A DNA stretch of 64,000 bases from Centrapalus pauciflorus. Its lineage: Eukaryota; Streptophyta; Magnoliopsida; Asterales; Asteraceae. The translations under genes were made by a program, and so were the position numbers. Location: assembly GCA_020465985.1 (NCBI GenBank), contig JAANYP010002051.1, positions 386,001 to 450,000 of the forward strand. The letters run 5' to 3'. Below the pieces are notes generated by a model. That model was not told where the DNA came from. It saw only the letters and a list, made by a program, of their open reading frames with translations, and did not search any database. Within the stretch, counting starts at the first letter, position 1. Each line of letters begins with the position of its first letter. Of the stretch, positions 1 through 10,470 are shown piece by piece.

Positions 1-307
1 CAAGCTAAATCAGAGATGCATGCATGTGTGTAGGACGGAAACTTAATTGGTCATGTACGTTATGATGGTTAATATGCATGCCATCAACTTAATTATGTAT
101 TAATTATTATTAGTATGTGAATAAAAATCCATTTGATTTAATTAATTGATTAATCAAAGTGGATACACATGATGATATTTAAAGATGAGGATTAACGAGA
201 CAAGATCAAGGAAACCCTAATTCCTTCCAACCCTCTTAATATGGATGGCCGAAAACCCATTTGGGAGCATGAGAGTTAATGCAAGAAACAAAAAACACAT
301 AACAAAT
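1..307. other. Intergenic DNA, no feature seen
   Basis: AT-rich sequence upstream of the LINE insertion. I see no coding potential, RNA gene or recognisable repeat boundary here. Confidence 0.5.
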
Positions 308-315
308 TAATTGCT

Positions 316-841
316 TTGGATCCGTTGTGTGGCAGTGGGGATGAATCAGTTGAGCATCTATTCTATACGTGTTCATTTAGTAAGGAACTATGGGATTGGG
401 TTTTGTCTTGGGGAGACATTTCGGTTGGTCAAAACCATCAATCTTTGAATCAATTAATTGAAGATCATCAAGTCGGGAAATTCAAAAAAAAGACGGCGTT
501 TTTTTGGAAGTTATAGTGGGAGGCTTAATTTGGTCCGTATGGAAAGCCAGAAATGAGGTAGTATTCAAGAATGGAAAGTCTCGGCTTAAATTATAAATGA
601 GGATTTTTTGGTTACCGTTTTCTCGTGGCTCAAGTTTCGGTCACTTTGTAAGTCGTTAGTTTGGTCTTTGTGGGTTGTATGTTCTTCTTCGTTTTTTTGA
701 GTTATTGTATCTAAGCTAGCTTCTTGCTAGCTTTTGGCTTTTAGTGATAATAATAATTCTCGGGTTCTTTAGTTGGGGGTGATGGCATTACCGAAACTCT
801 CAGCTAGTGTTACCTTTTGTTGTTCAAAAAAAAAAAAAAAC
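316..841 (+). mobile_element. 5'-truncated LINE (non-LTR) retrotransposon
   Basis: The insertion starts in the middle of a reverse-transcriptase-type polyprotein and ends in a poly(A) tract at about 826-840. It is flanked by an exact 8-bp target duplication, TAATTGCT, at 308-315 and 842-849. The only coding remnant (316-513, open from the first base) has the pattern C-x-G-x2-E-S-x2-H-L-F-x2-C followed by the ELWDW tryptophan motif. That is the zinc-binding domain found at the C-terminal end of plant LINE reverse transcriptases (zf-RVT). A stop follows and the rest is 3' UTR. The sharp 5' truncation inside a codon run is what target-primed reverse transcription leaves when it aborts. The copy cannot move by itself. 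Confidence 0.85.
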
Positions 842-849
842 TAATTGCT

Positions 850-1437
850 CTCGTTTTTTTTTAATCTTCAATTTGGAATCGAAAACCCGCACTAGTCAAG
901 AATTAACATCAAGTTCAGAAGCGTCATCACTCGTGGACAAAAACAGTTTCTCACTTGTGAATTCTTGATCAACAAATTAAAAGATGTGTACAGTTAGTTT
1001 ATTGTTTATGCATGTCTCACATTCGATAGACGGTCTGGATAACAATTTATTGTTTTTATAATCTGCTGTGTTAAAATTGTTTTGTAAAAGTTTAATTAAA
1101 TAAACATTTAAGCACCTAATAAAAATTAGAGAATTTAAAAAATGAGATTCCATATAACTAGTTTATTAACCTATTTTATATACACATTTTTGGTTACTCC
1201 TAAAAATATTTTTTAAATTAATTTTTCTTATATATATATATATATAATAATAATTTTAATTTTACTAATAACTTTTGATAATATTTAGATTTAAAAATTA
1301 TAGAAAGATATCGATTAAGTATATACACACTAAAATGTTAAATAATAAAAATTAATCTAGAAATAAACATAGAGTAAAATGACAGATGTAGCTATTCATT
1401 TATTAGCTTATTACTACCTAGGTAATTAGATCACATA
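850..1437. other. AT-rich intergenic DNA
   Basis: No gene is visible. A short (TA)n run lies near 1231-1246. The last bases, 1438-1445 (GGTTGATT), are the left target duplication of the hAT-like element that follows. Confidence 0.5.
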
Positions 1438-3468
1438 GGTTGATTTAGGGGTGAGCAAAAACCGAACCGGAAATCGAAAAACCGAACCCAAAAAAACCAT
1501 AAAACCAAAAACCGAAAAACCGAAAAAACCATTTCAAATGGTTTGGGTTACACTACAAGGAAAAGAAGAAAATGCGACGGAGACCTTTTGCGGCGACATA
1601 TGTCGTCGCAAATTCCTCACTAAAAGACAAAAAAAATGTGCTTTTTGACTAAAACTGGTCAAAACTCGGGGAAGGCCTTTTGCGGCGACACTGTCGTCGC
1701 AAAAAGGCTGAACATATTAAATTTTTATTTTTTTTTTGGCACGAAAATAGGGTTTTGCGCGGTGAAAAGGCCGCGTTTTTTTTTCGGGGAATTTGCGGCG
1801 ACATCTTTGGCTTTCTGCGACGACGAGTCGCCGCCATAGGGAATCAGCGACGACACTATGTCGCCGCAAAAGGCTACCGATTTATCTACCCAGTAACCAG
1901 CCTCTTCACTTTTTCACCCACCATTTCATCACCTACCTCTCCTCTCCCTCTCCTCCTTCTCCTCTCCTTCTATCTTCCTCCGGCCACCCTCCACCTCCGG
2001 CCACTCTTCACCACCGGCGCCTCTTTGTCTGGATCCACTCTCCACCACCCGGGATTCTCCTTTTTCCGGCGACCCTCCATTTTTTCCGGCGACTTCGGCT
2101 CATCTTCTTTTCTCCGGTGAATCTTGGTTATTTCCGACCAAAATATAAGGTTGGTTTCATTTAACATAAATGTTGTTATTGTAATGTACATTTCTATGAA
2201 CTTGAAGTTTGTTTTATTTTTCCGGTTTGTAGTTGTTGCTCCGGTGAACACTCCGGTGGTTTGACATTAAAGGTTAGTATTTTTTTTCTGATTTTTATAT
2301 ATTATTTAAGTTACTAAATAATTTTTCAAAATATTATGTTTTAAATTTGTGCTTAAAATATAGACTTTTTATGATGTGAATATATTATCTTTTAATATGA
2401 TTTCTAGTAGAAAAATTTAATTTTATATGCATATAGAGTTTTTATGATATGAAAAAGTGTATTTAATTGCAATATATTTTTTATTGTTAGAAAGTATAAA
2501 AAGGTTATAATTATATTATATATGTTAATACACTTTTTTTAAAGTGTGTTTAGTTTAGTATTATTATTAGTAATTAGTGTTAAGTTGTGTTATTAAACAT
2601 ATGTTAGTTAGTTAGTGCTATTTAAAAAATAATACTTTTAAATCAACATAAATTAAAAAATATACATTAAAAAATTTATATAATATTTAAATGAAATAAG
2701 TTAATATGTATTATTTGATGTCACATAAGATTAGAATATTTATATATGTATGTATGTTTGTATTTCTTTAGAGTTTGTTAAAAGTATAACGTATTTTGGT
2801 ATATATATTAAAATTAGTGTTATTAAAACATACATTAAATTAAAGTAACATTTTATTAATCATAACATATATTTTACTTTAAAATGTGATAAAATGAAGA
2901 TATATATTAGTATGTAGATTGATTAGTGTTATTAAAACATATAGTAATTTGAATTTAAAGCAAGTTAAAACATATATTAATTTGAATTAAAAGCAAATTA
3001 AAACATATGTTAAGGTGTTATCAAATTAAAACATATATTAATATGTATATTAATTAGTGTTATTAAAACATATATTCATTTATAGTAACATTAACTTAAA
3101 ACATATACTAAAGTATCATCAAATAAAAACATATATTACTTTAAAGTGACATAAAGTTGATTAATAAAGACGAAACATAAAATTAAAACAATGTTAATGT
3201 TATTATTAATTTAAAGTAACATGAAACTAAAACATATATTATTTTTATTATTACTTTAAAGTATAAACATCTATAATCACATATTCATTTAATATTATTA
3301 TTATTCAAATTAAGATAATAAAATATTACTATTTATATTCAATGATTAATTTGTGTGTTTAGATAAATGTAATGTGTTTGTATGATAAGCGTGTGTTTAT
3401 ACCGTAAGTCACCCATCTGAAATTAATTTATTAGAAATTAATTTCGGATAGTCCCCTGTTTGGGACTG

Positions 3469-3674
3469 CTTTTTGAATGTTTTGTCTCATTTAGGATATG
3501 GATGTGTATGATTGGTTTACTATTTGAGAAAAATTCGGCAAATATTTTCCCTTCGCTCCTACGAATATGTGTTTCCTACACGTATTTGGGGAGTTAAGGG
3601 AAAATGCTGCCGGATTTTTCTGAAATAGTAAACTAATGATACACATTCATATATGAGACAAAACATTCAGAAAG
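3469..3674. repeat. Long imperfect hairpin inside the CACTA element
   Basis: The arm at 3469-3572 is complementary, with scattered mismatches, to the arm at 3578-3674. Paired blocks include TTTTGTCTCAT with ATGAGACAAAA and TTTACTATTT with AAATAGTAAA. The loop is only a few bases. The hairpin lies about 100 bp upstream of the transposase start codon, so it would fall in the 5' leader or an intron of the element's transcript. Folding into about 95 bp of near-continuous stem resembles a MITE inserted in the element, or a source of hairpin small RNA. Confidence 0.7.
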
Positions 3675-3778
3675 TGGGTTAGAATGACCACCCTTACACT
3701 TCTCAGTTCGTGTTAAGTTAATATGATTTGTTAGTTTTCATTTCTTGGTATTGATAATTAATTATTACAAACGCAGTT

Positions 3779-4159
3779 ATGACCATCGATAAGAGTTGGA
3801 CTACGTGTAGAAATCGTAATTCCGATGAGTTTTTTGATGGTCTTAACACATTTCTTGAGAGGTGTAAAGACCATTTGAATGGGGCTAACTTATGTCGTTG
3901 TCCATGTGAAAAATGCGATAACCATAAATTGGGTACAATTGAAAATGGGGGTTTAGCGCTGGTTACAAGACATGGTGGTATCACGGTGAACAACTTAATC
4001 CGCCTCCAGTACTACATGACATGTCTCAAACGACAGATGAGATGGTTGATGTCCTTAACGATATTCGTTGGGAAAATATTGACAATGAACGCAACACAGA
4101 CACTAATGAGACTATTAATGAGTCCATTACACCTCCCGCTACAAATGACGATCTTGATG
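3779..4159 (+). pseudogene. CACTA transposase (TNPD-type) N-terminal fragment, frameshifted
   Basis: The start ATG at 3779 opens a frame beginning M-T-I-D-K-S-W, then a spaced C-R-C-P-C-x2-C cluster. This is the transposase-associated domain at the N-terminus of plant CACTA TNPD proteins. After about 57 residues the family pattern (GYKTWWYHGE) continues only in another frame. The shift lies in the run of five G at 3947-3951, so a one-base change broke the gene. The second frame runs through an acidic Asp/Asn-rich stretch and then into the sub-terminal repeat array, where the rest of the transposase has been deleted. No DDE catalytic region remains. Confidence 0.75.
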
Positions 4160-4400
4160 ACATTTTGGCCTTTTGCGACGACATGTCGTCGCTAAAGCCC
4201 TATTTCTGTGCATTTTATGTCACCTTTTGCGACGACATTTTGGCCTTTTGCGGCGACATGTCGTCGCTAAAGCCCTATTTCTGTGCATTTTATGTCACTT
4301 TTTGCGACGACATTTTGACTTTTTGCGGCGACATGTCGCCGCAATAGGTCTTCTGCGACGACATTATCACTTTTAGCGACGACATTTGTCGCCGCAAAAA
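4160..4400. repeat. CACTA 3' sub-terminal palindrome array
   Basis: At least six copies of a roughly 18-bp palindrome of the form GCGRCGACATGTCGYCGC or half of it, some in two nearly identical tandem units of about 75 bp starting near 4165 and 4237. The matching 5' array lies at 1573-1870. Confidence 0.8.
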
Positions 4401-4417
4401 GGTGATTTTCTTGTAGT

Positions 4418-4452
<35 letters not shown>
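4418..4452. repeat. (GT)n microsatellite
   Basis: About 17 uninterrupted GT units directly abut the right end of the CACTA element, which may be why its target duplication cannot be recognised. Confidence 0.9.
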
Positions 4453-4454
<2 letters not shown>

Positions 4455-5123
4455 GGATTGCGTCTCAAAACCGAACCGAAAAACCGAAACCGAACCGAAA
4501 AGTAATAATTAATATAATTTTTAAAAATATTTTTTAAGATGATAGTAGGTATTAGTTTTCTAGTAAATTATTAAGTATTATGTTTCTAAATAAGTTGCTA
4601 GTTAGTAATTACAAATGAAAACTATTATATAGTCTAAATGAGTAATAGTAAATACTAGTTAAAATAACCATTTTAAGATAAAAAATCAACCAAAAAGAAT
4701 GGTTTTAAACCCAAAAAGCGAACCGAACCCATGAAAACCGAAAACCCATAAACCATGGGTTCAACCCGAAAAACCGGAAAACCAATCCGGGAAACCGAAA
4801 ATCCGAACCCGGAAGAAACCGAAACCGAAAGGTTTCTAAAACCCAAAAACCGAAATAAACGGTTTGGGTTCGGTTTGGGCATGAAACCGACCCATGCTCA
4901 CCCCTAGGTTGATTTACGTACAAAACTTGTTTAAAAACAAATATTATTCAAATATATAAAATAATTATAAGAAATTAAAGTCAATTGAATCTTAATCAAT
5001 TAATTTTAAATATCTAGATTAGGCTGGATTAAAAGTGATCTGAAATCATACATTTTGGTGATTGACATATGACAGAATGATACGAGATTGACATGTCGGG
5101 TGACATATATATTTGTAGTATAT

Positions 5124-5455
5124 GGTTCGAGAGAGTACCACCTACTATGCAGCACGTCAGAAGTTACCACCTTTAAAGAATTTTTTTTTTATTTTTTTTC
5201 ATAAACATGTTTTAAATAACATTATCAATATCATATGTAAATTTCACATACATTCACATCTCCTAACTCATAAAAATGATGTGAACGTACAGTTACATAA
5301 ATTTGCATATATGTGAACGTGCATTTATGTGCGTGAAATTTATACATCATCTGTGTAATGTTAATTAAGACATGTTTATAAAAAAAATTCAAAAAAATAA
5401 TTTTAAGAGTGATACCTTCTGGTACGCTGCGTAATAGGTGGTACTCACTTGAATC
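5124..5455. mobile_element. Fold-back MITE with about 95-bp inverted arms
   Basis: The left arm starts GGTTCGAGAGAGTACCACC and the right arm, read on the minus strand, starts GATTCAAGTGAGTACCACC. Complementarity continues inward for about 95 bp, including TTTATAAACATG with CATAAACATG-type blocks. Only about 120 bp separates the arms. No coding sequence is present. The superfamily cannot be set because no clear target duplication is visible. Confidence 0.6.
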
Positions 5456-5731
5456 TAATTCTATATTTTTATTTATAAATATATAATTATATGATATTTA
5501 ATTTTTTGTGATTTTAATATCGTCTGTAAATAAAAAAACTCAACTTGGTATAAATTTATATTATTTCCTAAAAACATATTTTATGCTATAATATATATAC
5601 TTGCCAAATATATCAAATTAACTGAATACTCTTTCAAGTGTAATACTGTTTCTTAAAGTATTTTAGGCATACAAATGTATATAGTTTTTAAACGTTTATA
5701 AAATGTGAACAATTTAATCAAAATATACGCA

Positions 5732-6644
5732 TCTATACTATATATAATAAGAAAACCACTTGGAGTTTCTGGATCATTGGATGGAAATAAATCAATAGTC
5801 CAGATTAATGACAACTCATAATTATTTATGAAATGTCTCTTATACCCTTAACTAAAATAAATAATTACACCTATGCCATATATTAATTTTTAGAAGTTAC
5901 CAAATTCAACTTATAATTATTTATGAAGTTACCAAATTCAACTCATTACCTATATATGGATAGGGGTGAGCAACGGGTACCATTTCCCGAACCCGAACCG
6001 GTACCGAACCGATACCGGTACCAACCGGTACCGAATTAATATATTCGGTTCGGTATTCGGTTTTTAAATTTGCTAAAATTCGGTATTCGGTACTTTCGGT
6101 TCGGTATTCGGTTTTTAAATTAGCTAAAATTCGGTATTCGGTACCGAACCGGCACCATATAAAATTATACGGTTCGGTATTCGGTTCTTCCAAAATTAAT
6201 AATTCGGTTTCGGTATTTTCGGGATCGGTACCGGTTCGGTTCGGTACGGTACCGAGCTCACCCCTATATATGGATTATTAGGGTTATATTTTTGTCTCCA
6301 ATGGGTCAAATGAGTATATTATAAAATATTAAATTACAATTGAAACTGGTTGAAAGTCACATAAAGTGTGTTCAAGTGCATATAATATAATTTGTCAATA
6401 ATAGACATGGATATTATATGATGTTCAAGTCCTATCTGTATTAGTGACAATTAGTGCCACAAAAATATCAAATTGACACATGACGTAAAATTAGTGACAA
6501 TTAGTGCCACAAAAATATCAAAATGATAAAAACAAACATTGTAAAATATAATTTTACAAGTAGGATCTATCCTAAAAAATTATTGTAATATTAATTAAGT
6601 AACTTAATTTAATTTACCCACGTGTCCGTGGGTCATAATCTAGT
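5732..6644 (+). mobile_element. Non-autonomous Helitron
   Basis: The 5' end is TCTATACTATATATAATAAG, preceded by host A, typical of plant Helitrons. The 3' end has a GC-rich hairpin, ACCCACG/CGTGGGT (about 6617-6632), followed after a few bases by the terminal CTAGT. The base after CTAGT is A rather than the expected T, so the right junction may have changed. A 306-bp hAT-like element is nested at 5961-6266. No Rep/helicase coding is present. Confidence 0.75.
5961..6266. mobile_element. hAT-like MITE nested in the Helitron
   Basis: The ends are TAGGGGTGAGC and GAGCTCACCCCTA, with an exact 8-bp target duplication, TATATGGA (5953-5960 and 6267-6274). The interior is nearly all short variants of TTCGGTAT and ACCGGTACCG, so it can form extended secondary structure. 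A duplicated block of about 58 bp (starting near 6041 and 6095) contains the TTCGGTATTCGG theme. Confidence 0.8.
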
Positions 6645-6657
6645 ACTATAAGTAAAA

Positions 6658-8560
6658 GAGTAAATTACATATATGGTCTTATGGTTTCATAAAAATTATG
6701 ATTTTCATTCCTAACACATTTAGTTTTTTAAATAGTCCTTACTTTTAAAACTTGTCACCCCTTTAGTCTATAATTTCGTTTGACAGGGTAAAAAATTTTA
6801 AAATGCCAATTTTTTCCTTTTTAATTGTTTCAATTTTGTCCCTAAAAAAATTAAATAGATTTTATTTTATTTTTAATTGTTTATTATTATATGATTATTA
6901 TTTAATTAATATGTTACGGTTTTATTAATTATAATATTAAATCAATTGCAAATAATTTATATATATATTTAATTTTTTTAATTCATGTTTCTATTACATA
7001 TATAAATTATTTAATAAAATATTTATCAACGTTTCACTTTTTAAGATACTTATGCATTCTTAGATTTATGGGTTTGATCTAATTATTTCATTATTTTAAT
7101 ATGTTTCTATTATTTATAATTTTTAAGAAAAATACGTAAAAATAAAATTTTATTCGTTTTGATTGTAGTGTTGTTTTTGAGTTTATTATAAAAAACCAAC
7201 ATGTTTTCATCTTTTTGTGTTTTCGTTTCTCAATGTTTTTTGTTTCCATAAAATTCTCAAGTTAATTTTTATTATTTTAGGTTTACTGAAATTTGAATAT
7301 TAGAATCCGAATTTTCAGTTTTTCAAAACTCGGTTTAGTAATAATAAAAAGGCTTTTATAGTCAAATTTCACAAACTAACAAAATAATAATTTATTCTGT
7401 TCTGGAAAAAAAATAACATTGAGAAACGAAAACGTAAAAACTTTAAAAACATGTTGGTTTTTTTCTTAATAAACCCTATTTTTTAAGTAAATATAGTTTG
7501 ATTTAATTATAACATTTGAACGAAACATACAATTTTAACGTTGAAACAAAATATATAATTTTTTAGTGTAACAAAATATGTAAAATTTTTAATTACAAAT
7601 GTAAACAAAATATAAATTCAATGAAAAATATAATTAAAATGTATAAAGTGTCGAATTTATTTATAAACATAAATATTAACAAAATATATATGTTTTTAAT
7701 TAAGAAAATTAGTATTTTATTAAATTTATATATGATTCAGTTTAATATGGCGTTATGTTTATATATTTCTTTTCTTTTATAAGTAAATCAAAATTGATTA
7801 AGTTTATATATGTTTCGATCAAATGTTATAATTACATCAAAACATATGACTTAACAAAATAACTTAATCAAAATGAATGAAATTTTAAGCTTTTAATTCT
7901 TCTTAAAAATATAATAATATGAAAATGTATTAAATCGAAAGGTCTTAACTTAATAAAGTTTTTAATTCTTAAAACAAACGATACATTTCATTAAAATGTT
8001 AAGTTCATATGTTTTGATCAAAGACTACCATCAATGGAAATGTGACAACTTAATAAAATAACTAAATTGGAACGAATAAAACTTTAAGTTTATATATTTT
8101 ACTTAAAAATTATAATGAGCGAAAATGTGTAAACAAATTGAAATAATTAGATCGAACCGTATGAAAATTATAAATACACATTTTTTTTTTAAAAAATGAG
8201 ACATAAGATAAATAAAATTTAAGAAATAATTAAATATATATGTAAGAAACGTATAATAGAAAAGTAATGTATAAATTATTTTCAATTTAAATATTATAAT
8301 AATTAAAAAATATAATATATTGGTTAAACAATTATTATAAAAAAAACAAATAAAAATAAAAAAATTAATTTAATTAGCTTAAGGACCAACAATGGAATAA
8401 TTAAAAGGGCCAAAATTGATATTTTGAAACACTTGGATGAGTTAGGAACTTAAAGTGTGACAAGTTTCTAAATTAAGAACTATTCAAGAAAATTATTGTA
8501 AAAGCATACTAATTAAAAACTGAGGAAAATGTGTATAAGGTATATAACTGTTGTAAATTT
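6658..8560. mobile_element. Large fold-back element, Mutator-like type (decayed)
   Basis: The left end GAGTAAATTACATATATGGTC resembles the ends of the intact Mutator-like element at 40543. The interior is a diverged inverted repeat about a centre near 7340. For example AACCAACATGTTTTCATC (about 7196) and CGTTTCTCAATGTT (about 7226) recur in inverse form at about 7410-7465. The right end near 8560 is blurred. No transposase is visible. AT content is very high throughout. Confidence 0.5.
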
Positions 8561-10465
8561 GTAATGTTTGAAAGATAATATGCTCTCATCAGGATTAAGT
8601 AATTTAATTAAAATTAGAAAAAAAAAACCAATACAGTTATGTTATTGTGACAGCATATAATACGTGTAATTAATGATTTAACTTTCAATAAATAATTAAA
8701 AATATAAAAATTGAGTGTTGTTATTTATTATCTGCTATAAAAACAATATTTAATGTGGCAATTTGTTATGTTGTTTTCAATTGTAGTCGCACTAAAAATA
8801 CCTAAATATATGGGGCCCTTTTTCACAAATCACATCCTTTATTTCGCATTTTGGCCTTCTAATTTGGGTGCTTTTTTCAATAGATGATGCAATCTTTTTT
8901 ATCGTTTTTTCGCACGCTCTATTATTGAAAAACAACCAATTTTATTTTAAATTTTTGTTTCAGATTATTAATCATACCATAAAAAATTCTGATCACTTGT
9001 TATCAGATATTATCTTAAAACACATGGTTTAAACAATAATAGAATTTAAATATCTGAAGATTTCATTCTAATATAAGCAATAATTTATCATACATATATC
9101 TTGAGTAAGAAATATATGATCGAGACATTAACGAATAAATACAATGTGTATGTATGCAATGTGTATTGTACTTTATTAAATCGTGATTTGATTTTCCCTA
9201 AACAAAATATACGTATTATAGATATTTTCTTTAACCAGTAACAAGTAATGACATTTTTTGCAATGTAAGTTAGTTTCAAGAAGTTAAAACCTGTGAGAGT
9301 TGACTTCTTCGTTTCGAGGTACTAAGTCATACGTATGAGGTTAATTATATATAAGCAATTGAGATTTTTTTTTCTAATTTAAGAATTATTTGTTCAGTAT
9401 TTATTTTTCGCAATTCATTCCGTTTACTACTATCTAATATTTATTACCGATAAAATCATCAAATATGCCATTGTTCTAAACAGTCTACTACACAGATTAA
9501 TTCCGTTTACTACTATCTAATATTTGTTCTAAAAATAATTTAAAAAACAGTCTACTACACAGATTTTTGTGTGACAGAGGACATGTGAATAGAACAGTTA
9601 CATGCTAACCATCAAAATTTTGGCATTCAAGAAAATGTGTGTGCTAGAAAACAATGCAAGTATTTATGTGAAATAAGTATTTAAGTGTTAAAGAATTAGA
9701 CAAATATTATTCTTTAAATCATACAGCATTGAGTTCCAATTTGTTATTATTTATATTTCGATATAAACAACATCTTATTAATACCTGTGAGTTACAACGA
9801 AATGATAAAAATTATAACAACCTTACATATATTAGAAAGTTTGAATAATTATAACTTATTTTAATTTTTAAACAATTAACTAAACCATATATCACACCGT
9901 CCGTCCAATATTATCTGTTTATATTTCTTTTTGAAATTATCACAAAATAATTCTTCACCTCCATAAATAATTAAATAGTTTTCAATTAAAGACTCATTTT
10001 AATAATCTCATTTTATATATTAGTTAAATATCAACAATTGTTATTTATTTTAATATTGTTTAAAGGCCTATTTAACAATGCCTTATTTATAGGAATTACG
10101 TTAATTTTAACAATATCTCATTTTAAATAATTGTTAAATTCTTATTTTTAGGCTTTTAGCAATGCCTCGTCTTTAATATTTATCTCAAATTTTTTAGAGG
10201 AGACTCACTATAACAATGCCTCATTTTAAATAGTATTAAGAACTTATTTAAATAATACTTCATTTAAAATATTAACTAAATATTAATATTAATATATTCA
10301 TTAGTTTTTTCTAATTGAGATTATGTGTAATTTTATAACAGTTAGAAAAAGGTGTGTGTATGTGTTGTTTTGAGGCTGTTGGAACCACAAAGAGAAACCA
10401 GAGATCAAAATCGTTGCTGCAATACATCCTCAATTTACTGACTTTCATGTTCTTCATTTATAAGG
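8561..10465. other. AT-rich intergenic DNA
   Basis: No gene is visible. It holds a partial direct duplication (9418-9564, listed separately) and several stretches repeating the theme CTCATTTTAAATA between 9990 and 10280, which look like old repeat debris. Confidence 0.5.
9418..9564. repeat. Imperfect direct duplication of about 80 bp
   Basis: TTCCGTTTACTACTATCTAA occurs near 9418 and 9500, and CAGTCTACTACACAGATT near 9481 and 9547. The two units differ by indels between these blocks. Confidence 0.7.
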
Positions 10466-10470
10466 TAAGG

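Larger units (their letters stand above)
1551..4418 (+). mobile_element. CACTA (En/Spm) transposon, internally decayed
   Basis: It begins CACTACAAGGAAAA and ends TTTTCTTGTAGTG, the inverted ends of a CACTA element. Both sub-terminal regions carry many copies of a palindromic motif of the type GCGACGACATGTCGTCGC (1573-1870 and 4160-4400). In En/Spm elements such arrays bind the element's own protein. A pyrimidine-rich stretch (1920-2110) and a long AT-rich stretch (2270-3380) precede a transposase fragment at 3779. The expected 3-bp target duplication is not seen: TTA lies on the left and GTG on the right, where a (GT)n microsatellite begins. The element is about 2.9 kb, far shorter than an autonomous copy, and is non-autonomous. 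Confidence 0.85.
1446..4906. mobile_element. Non-autonomous hAT-like element, split by a CACTA insertion
   Basis: The ends are TAGGGGTGAGC and GCTCACCCCTA, a perfect 11-bp terminal inverted repeat. Outside them lies an exact 8-bp direct repeat, GGTTGATT (1438-1445 and 4907-4914). An 8-bp duplication with a TAGGG-type end is the hAT signature. Inside the ends are short repeats of the theme ACCGAA/GGTTCGG, in inverse orientation at the two ends, so the two arms can pair. Most of the length (1551-4418) is a younger CACTA element inserted in it. Three more elements with the same type of end occur in this window (5961, 15763, 26068). No hAT transposase is present. Confidence 0.75.

Noticed and set aside
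1680..2164. Overlapping frames of 123 and 146 residues
   Set aside because: They run through the CACTA sub-terminal palindromes and a pyrimidine-rich leader; several frames are open at once, which indicates composition bias.
1573..4400. CRISPR-like regularly repeated palindromes
   Set aside because: The genome is a plant's; the repeats are CACTA sub-terminal arrays with unequal spacing and no spacers.
5921..6193. 90-residue frame with EYRTEYRI repeats
   Set aside because: It is a translation of the TTCGGTATTCGG repeat inside a MITE.
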